A stretch of 64,000 nucleotides of DNA from JADLCX01 sp964630785 (GTDB taxonomy: Bacteria; Planctomycetota; Phycisphaerae; Phycisphaerales; UBA1924): NCBI GenBank assembly GCA_964630785.1, contig CAZVZG010000009.1, positions 1 through 64,000 of the forward strand. Direction: 5' to 3'. The translations under genes and the position numbers were made by a program. Of this stretch, positions 47,802 to 56,787 are shown one piece after another. Position 1 is the first letter of the stretch; each line of letters begins with the position of its first letter. Under the pieces are notes generated by a model. It was not told where the DNA came from, ran no database searches, and saw only the letters and a program-made list of their open reading frames with translations.

Positions 47802-50276
47802 ATGTCGAGCCACAAGCACGACGGGCCGGGCGCAGGAGCGCACGGGAACGATGTCGCGCGGACGGATCCAGCTCACACAGCGCGAGCCGACCTCCCGATT
47901 GAGGGCATGACCTGCGCCTCGTGCGCGAACCGGATCGAGAAGCGGCTCGGCAAGCAGCCCGGCGTCGCGTCCGCGAGCGTCAACTTCGCCACCAACGTGG
48001 CGACGGTGAAGTACGACCCGGCGGTCACGCGGATTGAAAAGTTGGCCAAGGCCGTCGACGACCTCGGCTACCGGGCGGTCGTCCCCGCTCCACACGCCAA
48101 TCCGCCTCACGGACAGTCCGCGCACGACCACACAGCCATGCTTGCGGGGCGGGGACAAGACGCCCACGCCGGTCATGCCTCTGGCGGGGATCACTCCGCG
48201 CACATGCACGTGGGCGAACATGAGGCCCGCCGCCTGCTGACCAGGATCGTGGTCGGCACGGTGCTCTCGGTGCCGGTGCTCGTGATCGCGATGTCGCACG
48301 GCCGGATCGAGGCGCTCAATGTTCCCTGGATCAACTGGCTCCAGCTCGCGCTGACCACGCCCGTGCTGTTCTGGTGCGGCGGGCGGTTCTTCCGCTCGGC
48401 GTGGAAGGGCCTCAGGCACCTCAGCGCCAACATGGACACGCTGGTGGCGATGGGAACGGGCGCCGCGTACGCGTACTCGCTCGCCGCGACCATCTGGCCG
48501 GCGTTCTTTGCGGGCGTGACCGGTGGGGTGGGTGGGGTGGGGGGGGCGGGCGCTGCGTCGCAGGGCGCTCATGCCGGTGGTTCAATGAGCGGCATGGGTG
48601 GGGGGGCGATGGTCCCGGTCTACTACGAGGCCGCGGCGGTCATCATCGTCCTCATCCTCCTCGGCAAGTACTTCGAGGCCCGGGCAACCGGCCGCACGAC
48701 CGCGGCGATCAAGCGCCTGATCGGTCTGCAGGCCAAGACAGCCCGCGTGCTGCGAGACGGCCAGGAACGCGATGTGCCCGTCGAGACGGTGATCGTCGGC
48801 GACCGCGTGCTGGTTCGGCCCGGCGAAAAGATCCCCGTTGACGGCAAAGTTGAGAGCGGCCAGTCCGCCGTGGATGAGTCCATGCTCACCGGCGAGAGCG
48901 TGCCGGTTGAGAAGAAACCCGGCGACGACCTGTTCGGCGCCACGATGAACACCACCGGGGCCATGCGGCTCGTCGCGACGAAAGTCGGAGCGGACACGGC
49001 GCTGCAGCAGATCGTGCGCCTGGTGCAGGAGGCCCAGGGCAGCAAGGCCCCCATCGCCCGCCTGGCCGACAAGATCAGCGGCATCTTCGTGCCGATCGTC
49101 ATCGCCATCGCGGTCCTGGCCTTCACCGTGTGGTGGTTCGTCTCGCCCGCGGAAGCCCGCCTGAGCATGGCGCTCGTCACGGCGGTCTCGGTCCTGATCA
49201 TCGCGTGCCCGTGCGCGCTCGGCTTGGCCACGCCCACGGCGATCATGGTGGGGACGGGGTTGGGCGCCGAACGCGGCATCCTCATCAAGGGCGGAGAGGC
49301 GCTCGAGACGGCCCACAAGATGACGGCGATCGTCTTGGACAAGACCGGCACGATCACCCATGGCAAGCCCGCCGTCACCGACGTGTTGCCCGCGTCCGGT
49401 TCACCCCTCGCCGAGTCCGAGTTGCTCAGGCTCGCGGCGTCCGCCGAACAGCACAGCGAGCACCCCCTCGCGGCCGCGATCGTGCGCGAGGCGAAGAGCC
49501 GGGGAGTGTCCCTTTCCGAGCCTTCGCTCTTCGCCGCGGTCGTCGGTCACGGGGTGGAAGCCACGGTCGACGGCAAACATCTGCTCGTAGGCAAGGCCGC
49601 GCTGCTGCAACAGCGCGGAGTGACGGTGTCGCTAACGGATCGCGCCGCGGAACTTGCCGCGATGGGCCGCACGCCGATGTTCGTTTCCGCCGATGGGCGA
49701 GAGGCCGGCATCGTCGCCGTTGCCGACACCATCCGCCCCGAGTCGAAAGATGCCATCGCCACCATGCAAAGGCTCGGCCTGCGCGTCGTCATGATGACCG
49801 GCGACAACCGCCGCACCGCCGACGCGGTGGCGTCGCAGGTTGGCGTCGATCAGGTGTACTCCGAGGTGCTCCCCAAGGACAAGGCGGACAAGGTCAAAGC
49901 TCTCCAGGCGGAGGGGCACATCGTCGGCATGGTCGGCGACGGCATCAACGATGCCCCCGCACTCGCGCAGGCGGATGTCGGGCTGGCAGTCGGTACGGGC
50001 ACCGACGTGGCGATGGAGTCGGCGGAAATCACCCTGATGCGCGGCGACCTCCGCGCCGTGCCTCAGGCGATCGCGCTCTCGCACGCAACGATGCGGGCCA
50101 TCAAGCAGAACCTCTTCTGGGCCTTCATCTACAACCTCATCGGCATCCCGATCGCGGCGGGCCTGCTCTACCCATTCACCGGCTGGCTGCTCTCACCGAT
50201 CATCGCCAGCGCCGCGATGGCGTTCAGCAGCGTGAGCGTCGTGCTGAACAGCCTTCGCCTCCGGCGAGCGGCCTGA
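47802..50276 (+). CDS. copA: CopA-type Cu(I)/Ag(I) P1B-ATPase
   Basis: 824 residues; AAAGGAA before the ATG. One N-terminal HMA domain (MTCASC, 36-41) is followed by a His-rich linker (HAGHASGGDHSAHMHVGEHE). Phosphatase motif TGES (363-366), intramembrane CPC (469-471), phosphorylation site DKTGT (513-517), SEHPLAAAI and MVGDGINDAPAL are all present. The C-terminal helix has YNLIGIPIAAGLLYP and MAFSSVSVVLNSLRL, the Cu(I) specificity motifs. It exports Cu(I) or Ag(I) from the cytoplasm. Gly/Met-rich insert (GGSMSGMGGGAM) in the first extracytoplasmic loop. Confidence 0.96.
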   Translation: MSSHKHDGPGAGAHGNDVARTDPAHTARADLPIEGMTCASCANRIEKRLGKQPGVASASVNFATNVATVKYDPAVTRIEKLAKAVDDLGYRAVVPAPHANPPHGQSAHDHTAMLAGRGQDAHAGHASGGDHSAHMHVGEHEARRLLTRIVVGTVLSVPVLVIAMSHGRIEALNVPWINWLQLALTTPVLFWCGGRFFRSAWKGLRHLSANMDTLVAMGTGAAYAYSLAATIWPAFFAGVTGGVGGVGGAGAASQGAHAGGSMSGMGGGAMVPVYYEAAAVIIVLILLGKYFEARATGRTTAAIKRLIGLQAKTARVLRDGQERDVPVETVIVGDRVLVRPGEKIPVDGKVESGQSAVDESMLTGESVPVEKKPGDDLFGATMNTTGAMRLVATKVGADTALQQIVRLVQEAQGSKAPIARLADKISGIFVPIVIAIAVLAFTVWWFVSPAEARLSMALVTAVSVLIIACPCALGLATPTAIMVGTGLGAERGILIKGGEALETAHKMTAIVLDKTGTITHGKPAVTDVLPASGSPLAESELLRLAASAEQHSEHPLAAAIVREAKSRGVSLSEPSLFAAVVGHGVEATVDGKHLLVGKAALLQQRGVTVSLTDRAAELAAMGRTPMFVSADGREAGIVAVADTIRPESKDAIATMQRLGLRVVMMTGDNRRTADAVASQVGVDQVYSEVLPKDKADKVKALQAEGHIVGMVGDGINDAPALAQADVGLAVGTGTDVAMESAEITLMRGDLRAVPQAIALSHATMRAIKQNLFWAFIYNLIGIPIAAGLLYPFTGWLLSPIIASAAMAFSSVSVVLNSLRLRRAA

Positions 50277-50743
50277 ATCGAAAGCGCCCCCGCTCCGCCG
50301 CTGAGCCTTCTCGGCGGCGTTCGCTGAAAACCAAAGGGGTGGCTGCTTTCGCAACCGGCCCGGCAATAGAGGACAAGGGGTGGTCTGACGACGTGCTTTT
50401 CAGAGACCCAGAGACAGGATTCTCGGATGTCGAAACCCGGCGAGGTGCGAGGCGTGTCTCGGTTATGCATGCGGGACCCGAGACCGGATGACGGTGCTGC
50501 CGAGAGACGAAACGAGAGTCTGTGCGCATACGCATGATGTTCCGGGCAGCACGTCGATCGGCCGTATAGGGAACAGGTAGAGAACCCAGGCCGTCCCACC
50601 CCCTTTGGCGCGACACGCTCAACGGGTGGTCGTCAGACCCCCATGCTGTGAGGACAGGGGATGGTCTGACGACCAGACCTCTCAGAGTCCCAGAGACACG
50701 AAGCGAGGGTGCAATCGCCTGGAAGATTCAATCGGGTGATCGC
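50277..50743. other. gene-free stretch downstream of copA
   Basis: 467 bases without a supported gene on either strand. It is filled with short direct and inverted repeats around GGTCTGACGAC (see the repeat entry). Confidence 0.55.
50370..50698. repeat. paired direct repeats with inverted third copy
   Basis: A block of about 47 bases occurs at 50370-50416 and again at 50651-50698. Shared parts are AGGACA, GGGG, TGGTCTGACGAC and CAGAG.CCCAGAGACA. Between them, at about 50626-50642, the motif recurs in reverse (GTGGTCGTCAGACCCCC). The family may be remains of a small mobile element or REP-type repeats; no transposase is present. Confidence 0.65.
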
Positions 50744-51682
50744 TCAGTCGGTGAAAGTGCTCACGATCGGACGTGTCGGAAGAGTCTTGAGGAACTCAAG
50801 TTCCTCCTCAAGCAACGCTGACACCAGTCTGCCGGCATTCCCGTCCAGTTCGACTTCGAAGTTCCATGATCGCAGAATCGTCGTCTGGTGATCTCCTGGG
50901 AACTCGACAACTGCATGGCTTCCGGAGTCGAATGCGGTGGCAATGATGTCGGCTTCATTCGCTGGCAGGAACTCATCGTGCGTGGGCAGGACGACGAGCA
51001 TCGTGACGCGAGAGTGCAGCGCCACGTCCTCCAGGTCCGGAACATCGAGTGAGCGATACATGCCAGAAGTGAGCAGCGCCCAGGCCCATCCTTGCTCAGA
51101 CGCGATGGCGTGACGCACGATAGTAGATGAACGGACCGGTGCAAACAAAATCACGCCCCCAGGCTCCGCTCCTTCATCGAGCAGTCCGGCGGCGACAAGT
51201 GTACCGAGCGAGCCGGCACGAATGATCACTCGGTCTTCTCGGCCACCGGCAAGCCGAACCGCTTCCTGCCACATGGCCCTGCCGTCGTGGAGGAGGTGCC
51301 CGGTACTTGGGTGCCCGTCAGAGCGGCCAATTCCCCGGTAGTCGAAGACGACCGAAGAGAATCCCTTGCGTCTCAGTGCCTCGAGGCTCGATGCGAGGCC
51401 TACTCGACCAATGCCAATCGGAACGCCGGTTTCAGCCGAGGCTCCGGACGGAAGCAGGTGCAGCACGACCGGCGCTGTCCCGGGGGCCGTGACGAAGGCT
51501 CCGCGAAGCACGACTCCGTCCGATGCAGTAGCGGTGACCGCTCGCGACTCTGGAATGGTCTCGAAGACCGATGGGCCCGCGGTCCCGGCGTCCTGCACGA
51601 GCGGCGCAACCCCGCAGCCGCTTCCAACGAGCGCGCACGCCGTGGTCAGGACGAGTACGATTGAGAAGCGGCATGCGGGCAT
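50744..51682 (-). CDS. alpha/beta-hydrolase lipoprotein
   Basis: 312 residues. Lipobox ALVGSGCG. Hydrolase motifs: VVFDYRGIGRSDG, a nucleophile elbow RAGSLGTLVA (Ala-Gly-Ser-Leu-Gly), VVLPTHDEFLPANEADI with an Asp, and VVEFPGDHQTTI with the His. The fold matches serine aminopeptidase S33/dienelactone-hydrolase-like lipases; the substrate is unknown. It is transcribed alone, opposite to copA. Confidence 0.82.
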   Translation of the reverse strand: MPACRFSIVLVLTTACALVGSGCGVAPLVQDAGTAGPSVFETIPESRAVTATASDGVVLRGAFVTAPGTAPVVLHLLPSGASAETGVPIGIGRVGLASSLEALRRKGFSSVVFDYRGIGRSDGHPSTGHLLHDGRAMWQEAVRLAGGREDRVIIRAGSLGTLVAAGLLDEGAEPGGVILFAPVRSSTIVRHAIASEQGWAWALLTSGMYRSLDVPDLEDVALHSRVTMLVVLPTHDEFLPANEADIIATAFDSGSHAVVEFPGDHQTTILRSWNFEVELDGNAGRLVSALLEEELEFLKTLPTRPIVSTFTD

Positions 51683-51897
51683 CGGAGATCATCCAGGGGC
51701 ATTTGGCACGTGATGATGCGGAGCGATGGACATGTTCTCGGCGATACCATGCGTACGGGGTCAGCCTCCGCTGTCGAACTGCCCGGGTGAGCCACTTGAC
51801 CAGTCGCGCATTCGCTGGCTACCCCGTGTATCCAGAGGGATAGGAGAGGCGAGCCCCGGCGGAATCAAGAGACGTGGCAGTGTGTCGGGTATGCGTC

Positions 51898-52290
51898 TCA
51901 GATGGCTGCGGCTTCAATACGGGCCGGCGTCGCCCGGGTCGAGCCGGGCTTGCTCAACGAGACAACCGTGAGAACGGCGGCCGCGTTTGCCCAGTAGAAC
52001 CACGCATCCATGCCCTTGAAGCCGAGCGCGAAGGGAGCGATCACGAAGGTCACACCCACCAGCCCATCGACGAGCACGTGAAACCAGTACGGCAGCACGC
52101 GGATGAGCCCGAGCTTGTGGTTGGTGAAGATCGTCAGGATCAGCGCTGCGACTCCAGTGCCGACCGAGAGCCACTTGGCAGCGGGCGTGGATTCGCCGAG
52201 CCCGAGCAGGAACGGGGCGCCCATCAGGGCGAACGCAACGGGGTAGTCGAGGAGGGCGTGGATGTCCTTGGTGACGAATCGGGGGTCCAT
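51898..52290 (-). CDS. small four-helix membrane protein (SPW-repeat-like)
   Basis: 130 residues; AAAGGAAG before the ATG. About four helices: DYPVAFALMGAPFLLGL, WLSVGTGVAALILTIFT, VLPYWFHVLVDGLVGVTFVI and WFYWANAAAVLTVVSLS. The ALGFKGMDAWFYWANA part resembles SPW-type repeats. Function unknown. Confidence 0.8.
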   Translation of the reverse strand: MDPRFVTKDIHALLDYPVAFALMGAPFLLGLGESTPAAKWLSVGTGVAALILTIFTNHKLGLIRVLPYWFHVLVDGLVGVTFVIAPFALGFKGMDAWFYWANAAAVLTVVSLSKPGSTRATPARIEAAAI

Positions 52291-52329
52291 GTGATGCTTC
52301 CTTTCGCTGTATGAAGCCACAAGTGATGG

Positions 52330-52920
52330 TCAGGCGCGTGCAGACTCACGGAGCACGGCTCGCACGCGTGCGCGGAGTGCCACGAGCACTTCGCTTTCGA
52401 ACCACTGGTGCGTCTTCAACCAGATGTTGTTTCGAGGTGAGGGATGCGGCAGGGCGATGCGCTCAGGGAGTAGCTCACCGTGAGCCCGCACCGCATCGGT
52501 GACGGTGTCGTACTTGTCGCCGAGGTACCGCTCGAACGCGTACTTCCCGGCCAGGACCGTGAGCGAGACGGACTCGAACCTCGCGAGCAGGCGCTCGTGC
52601 CATTGGGGGGCGCACTCCTGGCGCGGTCGGAGGTCGCCGCCCGTGCCCGTGCCCGGGTAGCAGAACCCCATGGGCAGAAGCGCAACAAGATCAGGGTCGT
52701 AGAACTCCTCGTCTGTGACACCGAGCCATGAACGCAGACGCTGTCCGCTTCGATCGCTCCACGGCACACCCGACTCGTGCGCTGCGGCGCCGGGTGCCTG
52801 CCCGATCACGACAATGCGGGATCGCGTGGAGCCCTGGAGTAGCGGGCGGCATCCGTGCGGCAAGTGCGGCTCGCAAATGCGGCACGATCGAGCTTCGTCG
52901 ATGAACAGCTCCAGCTTCAT
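52330..52920 (-). CDS. uracil-DNA glycosylase family protein
   Basis: 196 residues from the ATG at 52920 (GAGGTC upstream). IVVIGQAPGAAAHESGVPWS is the active-site motif of the family 4/5-like glycosylase group, and LPHPSPRNNIWLK is the second motif. Cys residues in SCRICEPHLPHGCRP could contribute to an Fe-S site as in family 4 enzymes, but the full four-Cys set is not obvious. Relatives without base-excision activity also exist (YqfO-like UDG-fold proteins), so activity is not certain. Confidence 0.85.
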   Translation of the reverse strand: MKLELFIDEARSCRICEPHLPHGCRPLLQGSTRSRIVVIGQAPGAAAHESGVPWSDRSGQRLRSWLGVTDEEFYDPDLVALLPMGFCYPGTGTGGDLRPRQECAPQWHERLLARFESVSLTVLAGKYAFERYLGDKYDTVTDAVRAHGELLPERIALPHPSPRNNIWLKTHQWFESEVLVALRARVRAVLRESARA

Positions 52921-52980
52921 GGTGACCTCGCTCATCGGAAAGGACGCAGGACGCCGTCGCGCTCTGCGTCCGTTGGTCAA

Positions 52981-53895
52981 TCACTTCCCGGAGACCGTCC
53001 TCCAGTGGGCATGAGCCCTGCGGAGGAGATCGCGCTGGTCGCCCTGGCCCCAGAGGTCGTAAGCGTTGACCTGGCCGTTGTTGAGGAAGAGGTACAGGCG
53101 GTCGTCGATGACGCGGTACTTGGTCGGATCGACGGGGAACTTGTCCTCGACCGTCATGCCGAAGGCGCACCACCCACCGCACTGCGGCTCGTAGCGATCG
53201 GGGTTCTCCCTGAACATCTCGACTTGCTCGGCGGAGGCAAGATGGTACGTGACGCCGTTGTGCTCAACGGCGAAGGCCGGGTCACCCTTCTCAGGGCCAC
53301 CACTCGTGAAGTAGGACACCGGGCTGTACCCGTCGAGCCCGATCCCGCTTGCCGGGACGTTTCGCCCGTTGATGTACGCCCGGCTCTGGCTCTGGGACGC
53401 CCAGAATGCGTCGGCTCTTGTACGAACCACGGAAAGATCGGCCTCGCTCCACAGCTTCTGTGCATCGACGTTCGCGCTCCTGAGGAACAGGTGGGTACGG
53501 CCGTCGATGATCTGGAAGCTTGTCGGATCCGGGACGAACTTCGCGTCAACGGAGCACCCGAACGCGCAGTACCCGCCGTACGCCGGGAGGTAACGCTCGG
53601 GATTCCGCTCGAACGCACGCTTCTGGGCGTCGCTCGTGAAGAAGTAGGTCACGCCGTCGTGTTCGGCCGAGATGCGGGGCGATCCCGGCTCAGCGCGGTT
53701 CTGCTCGATGTACGAAACGGGGCTGTACCCGCTCAGGCCAAGTGTCAGCGTGTACGGCTTGACGGCATCGGCGTGCGCCGCACTGGGAGTGCATTCGTGA
53801 TTCGTCTGCGACTGGGCTTGCACAGGCGTGGCCGCAAGCCCGCCGGAGAGTGCGACACAGGCGACGACAGGTGCGATCTTGATACGCTGGTTCAT
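52981..53895 (-). CDS. exported tandem YHS-domain protein
   Basis: 304 residues; GGAG before the ATG. Signal peptide to about PVQAQS. Two YHS domains: GYSPVSYIEQNRAEPG with YGGYCAFGCSVDAKFVPDP, and GYSPVSYFTSGGPEKGDP with CGGWCAFGMTVEDKFPVDP. Each ends in a short strand (HLFLRSANVDAQKLW; LYLFLNNGQVNAYDLW). YHS domains of this type occur near metal-handling genes and may bind copper. It is a clear internal duplication. Confidence 0.9.
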   Translation of the reverse strand: MNQRIKIAPVVACVALSGGLAATPVQAQSQTNHECTPSAAHADAVKPYTLTLGLSGYSPVSYIEQNRAEPGSPRISAEHDGVTYFFTSDAQKRAFERNPERYLPAYGGYCAFGCSVDAKFVPDPTSFQIIDGRTHLFLRSANVDAQKLWSEADLSVVRTRADAFWASQSQSRAYINGRNVPASGIGLDGYSPVSYFTSGGPEKGDPAFAVEHNGVTYHLASAEQVEMFRENPDRYEPQCGGWCAFGMTVEDKFPVDPTKYRVIDDRLYLFLNNGQVNAYDLWGQGDQRDLLRRAHAHWRTVSGK

Positions 53896-54158
53896 GGATG
53901 TTCTCCTGGTAATAACAAGTGTGTGCGATACGATGCGTGGGGAGGTGTCCCTTGCGGGCATGCCTTCCCAGCGCGATTGACTGAGGAGGGCGCGAATGAC
54001 CGCCGTCTTCCTCTTGAGGTGAACGCTGCATCGAGTACACGATGCTGTGGCGAGACGGTGGCGGTGTCAGAACAATGTCATGCCTGTGCCGCTCAAGGCA
54101 GCCTGAAGCGGATCACGACGATCGCTGCGGGCCGCCAGGCGGGTCGAGCAAGGCTCTC

Positions 54159-54566
54159 TCATTCTCGGTGCTCCCCGTTGCGAAGCAGCGTCTCCGGCGT
54201 GACATCGTGCGTCAGACCGATGGCCTTGTTGAACGTGTTGTACGCGCTCATCATGGCCGCAACTTCTATCGAACCGGACACTTCCTCCTCGGAGCATCCA
54301 GCCCCGAGCGCCATGGTCCTGTGAGCGTGGAGGCAGTACGCACACCCATTCGCAGCGCTCACGGCGACAGCGATGAGCTGGCGCGTCTGCTCACTCAAGT
54401 TCGCGCCGGCAGCCTTGTCGAGGTTCAGCGCCGCGTTGAGGAACGCTCCGCTCCGCCCCATGGCCTGATACGTCTCCGGCAGCACGCCAAGGGATTGCTC
54501 GATGCGATCGTGGGCCTGCTTGGCTTGAACGTCGGCGTCGTTTCTGTAGAGTTTCACGAATGCCAT
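54159..54566 (-). CDS. AhpD/carboxymuconolactone decarboxylase-like protein
   Basis: 135 residues; CAAGGAG upstream. LIAVAVSAANGCAYCLHAHR carries the AhpD-type Cys-x2-Cys-x2-His site. It likely acts as an alkylhydroperoxidase-type antioxidant. It is divergent from the sigma-factor gene across 113 bases, so that sigma factor could control it. Confidence 0.9.
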   Translation of the reverse strand: MAFVKLYRNDADVQAKQAHDRIEQSLGVLPETYQAMGRSGAFLNAALNLDKAAGANLSEQTRQLIAVAVSAANGCAYCLHAHRTMALGAGCSEEEVSGSIEVAAMMSAYNTFNKAIGLTHDVTPETLLRNGEHRE

Positions 54567-54679
54567 ATGGTCTCCTTGAGATCAGAACGCGATCTCTCTG
54601 CCCCCTTTGACGCCGAGAAGGCAGCGAGTCTTACCCCGCATGATTGATTTTTCTGAGCAGGGGGGAGAAGATCCGTGTC

Positions 54680-55297
54680 ATGGGCGCCCGCTCCGAAGCA
54701 CATCCATCCGATGGAGTCCTTGATGGCCTTCGCAGGGGCGATGGCGATGCCGTCGCAAAGCTCCGGGCTATGGTGTCGCGCCACCTGTACTTTGCGTTGC
54801 GTCCGCGTGGCGTGTCCGAGGCGGATCTGGAGGACTTTGTTCAGGAAGCGATGATCCGCGTACTCGATGGTCTTGACGGCTACCGAGCCGACGCAAGCTT
54901 CTCGACCTGGGTGGCTGTTGTGGCCGTGCGATCGGCGCTCACCATGCTTCGCCGACGGAATGGCCGTGTCACTCAAACCCTCACGGACACGGGACTGACC
55001 GATGTGCTGGCCAAAGACTGCCGACCGGTCGACCGGGCTCTCACAGATGAGCTGAGAGCATGTCTTGTCGCGGCGATTGACAACGAGCTGACCGAGCGTC
55101 AACGCGAAGTGATCCTGGCGGAGTTGCAAGGGATCCCGCAGGTATGCATCGCGGAACGGCTCGCAGTGAGCGCCAACGCTGTGTACAAGATGTCTCACGA
55201 TGCACGACGGAAGCTGCGTACGGTTCTCGCGCAGCGCGGGTTCATCGCAGAGATGGCACCACAAGGACCATTGTCGGGATCGCGGAGACAAACGTGA
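54680..55297 (+). CDS. ECF-type sigma factor
   Basis: 205 residues from the ATG at 54680. Region 2: LYFALRPRGVSEADLEDFVQ, EAMIRVLDGLDGYRADASFS, TWVAVVAVRSALTMLRRR. Region 4: LTERQREVILAELQGIPQVC and IAERLAVSANAVYKMSHDAR. The gene ends in a four-base overlap (GTGA) with a small zinc-finger protein. Probable targets are the neighbouring AhpD and YHS genes, but no promoter signature can be read. Confidence 0.9.
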   Translation: MGARSEAHPSDGVLDGLRRGDGDAVAKLRAMVSRHLYFALRPRGVSEADLEDFVQEAMIRVLDGLDGYRADASFSTWVAVVAVRSALTMLRRRNGRVTQTLTDTGLTDVLAKDCRPVDRALTDELRACLVAAIDNELTERQREVILAELQGIPQVCIAERLAVSANAVYKMSHDARRKLRTVLAQRGFIAEMAPQGPLSGSRRQT

Positions 55298-55539
55298 CGC
55301 TCACCCATCAGCAACTGACAACGCTCTTGAACCTCGTTCAAGAAACCGAGGAGTGCGAGATCGATTGCGAGGCCGTGCTCGCCCGTGCCGCTCGGTTCAT
55401 CGAGACGATCGTCGGGCCTCATGCCAATCTCGATGCCAATCTGCGCGAGGTGGCTCAGCATCTCCGCGTGTGCCCGGAATGTCGTGACGAAGTTGAGGCG
55501 ATCATCCGAGCGATCCGGTCTGATCGTGACGGTCAGTAG
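55294..55539 (+). CDS. small zinc-finger anti-sigma-like protein
   Basis: 81 residues from a GTG overlapping the sigma-factor stop. It ends with QHLRVCPECRDEVEAIIRAI, the His-x3-Cys-x2-Cys zinc anti-sigma motif. Two more Cys residues occur in ETEECEIDCEAVLA. No transmembrane helix is present, so it would be a soluble anti-sigma factor, perhaps redox-sensing through its Cys residues. Confidence 0.82.
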   Translation: MTLTHQQLTTLLNLVQETEECEIDCEAVLARAARFIETIVGPHANLDANLREVAQHLRVCPECRDEVEAIIRAIRSDRDGQ

Positions 55540-55586
55540 GGCGCGATCATTCCGAACTGGACGCGTGCCGCGTCCAAGAACGAAAA

Positions 55587-55610
55587 CCCCCGAGTCTCTC
55601 GACCCGGGGG
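55587..55610 (-). terminator. possible terminator of the mercury-type operon
   Basis: CCCCCGAGTC and GACCCGGGGG form a ten-base imperfect stem with a four-base loop. On the minus strand it is followed by TTTTCGTT. It lies about 190 bases after the MerT-type gene, so the assignment is tentative. Confidence 0.35.
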
Positions 55611-55800
55611 CTATGCGAATAGAGGGTGAATAGCCCGGATCGAACGGGGCTCCGTCGCTCACGCCCCTCGCCGCCGCGATCGGAGCAGCGCTTGGGTCTC
55701 TCCTTGGCGCCCGTACCAACCGCATGTGGCGAGTCGGGCATCACTGGACGAGGCACCTCGGAATCGAGGAGCTGCGTTATCGTGCCGGTGGGGCCGCGGC

Positions 55801-56784
55801 TCATCGATGATCGGTCGGCTTGACAGGGACGGCTCGCCATCCATGCGACGCGGCGACTCGCATCACCTCGGCCAGGATCGACTCCCGGGCGCCGCGCACC
55901 TCGGCTATCCGCGTCGAGAAATCGACTTCGACATCCGACACTTCCGGCAGATTTTTCAGTTCAGCCTCGAGCGTGGAGGCGCACGCTTCGCAGGTCATGC
56001 CCTCGACCGTGAACCGGTGCACAGCGGTCGAATGCGCGAGCGCTGGCGTGGGTGATCGCCCCCGGATGAGCCCGACCACCTGCTCAGGGAAGATCAGCAC
56101 GGTCGCCACGATGACGCTCGCGATCCAGGGCGTGATTCTTCCGACCCGGCGCGCCCAGGTCGGGCCGGAGCACCCGCAGCGGGGCCGGCGGAAGTAGCCG
56201 GCGTAGAACGAACAGCTCACGAGCGCTACTGCGGCGGCGGCCAGAAGCGGCCTCCAGCGCTCGACGAACCCGGCGACGCCCACCGCGGAGGCACCTGCCG
56301 CGATCACCAGCGGCGGGAGCCAGCAGCACGCGGTCGTGGCCACGGCAGTGGCCACGGCGCCCGTGCTCGCCAACAACCCTCCCGCCGATCCCGCGTCGGC
56401 CGCCCCGTTCCGCGCTACGCGTGCAGAGACGGTGACCCCAAGCGGAGTGGGTCCAGCGCAGCAGCACGACGACGAGGTCAGTGCCGCGCGGAGGAGATCT
56501 ACTGGCGGCACGCCCGCCCCACCCGCATAGGTCCTGCAGGCCATCGCGTACTCGCTCCGGGTGCGCGCAGCAGGCTCAACGTCCAGGCCGTTGACCTGCA
56601 CTGTCGGGGAACCGAGGAAACGCAGCTCTTCCGCCTGCGCCGCGTCGCGCACCTCGACCTCCTCGACCTCGACTGGCACGCCGAGCTGGTCCGCAACATG
56701 GCGGACCAGCTCAACAGTGGGCCGATGGCCGGGGCAGCCTTCGTAGTACAGAACGCGGACGGTTCGGACCGGCACCGGGTGCAT
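55801..56784 (-). CDS. thioredoxin-like/MerT/MerP fusion protein
   Basis: 327 residues in three parts. Residues 8-85 are a thioredoxin-like domain with one active Cys17 (VLYYEGCPGHRPTVELV). Residues about 135-245 are a MerT-type membrane domain with Cys153-Cys154 in TTACCWLPPLVIAAG and a second pair in RRPRCGCSGP. Residues 258-325 are an HMA/MerP domain with GMTCEAC (262-268). MerT brings Hg(II) through the membrane and MerP binds it in the periplasm. The fused form might pass metal directly between domains. No MerA reductase is nearby, so the metal may be another soft ion. Confidence 0.85.
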   Translation of the reverse strand: MHPVPVRTVRVLYYEGCPGHRPTVELVRHVADQLGVPVEVEEVEVRDAAQAEELRFLGSPTVQVNGLDVEPAARTRSEYAMACRTYAGGAGVPPVDLLRAALTSSSCCCAGPTPLGVTVSARVARNGAADAGSAGGLLASTGAVATAVATTACCWLPPLVIAAGASAVGVAGFVERWRPLLAAAAVALVSCSFYAGYFRRPRCGCSGPTWARRVGRITPWIASVIVATVLIFPEQVVGLIRGRSPTPALAHSTAVHRFTVEGMTCEACASTLEAELKNLPEVSDVEVDFSTRIAEVRGARESILAEVMRVAASHGWRAVPVKPTDHR

Positions 56785-56787
56785 ACC

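Noticed and set aside
55618..55670. tRNA-like element (AGCCCGGATCGAACGGGGCT)
   Set aside because: A T-arm-like hairpin is present but no acceptor stem, D arm or anticodon arm can be drawn.
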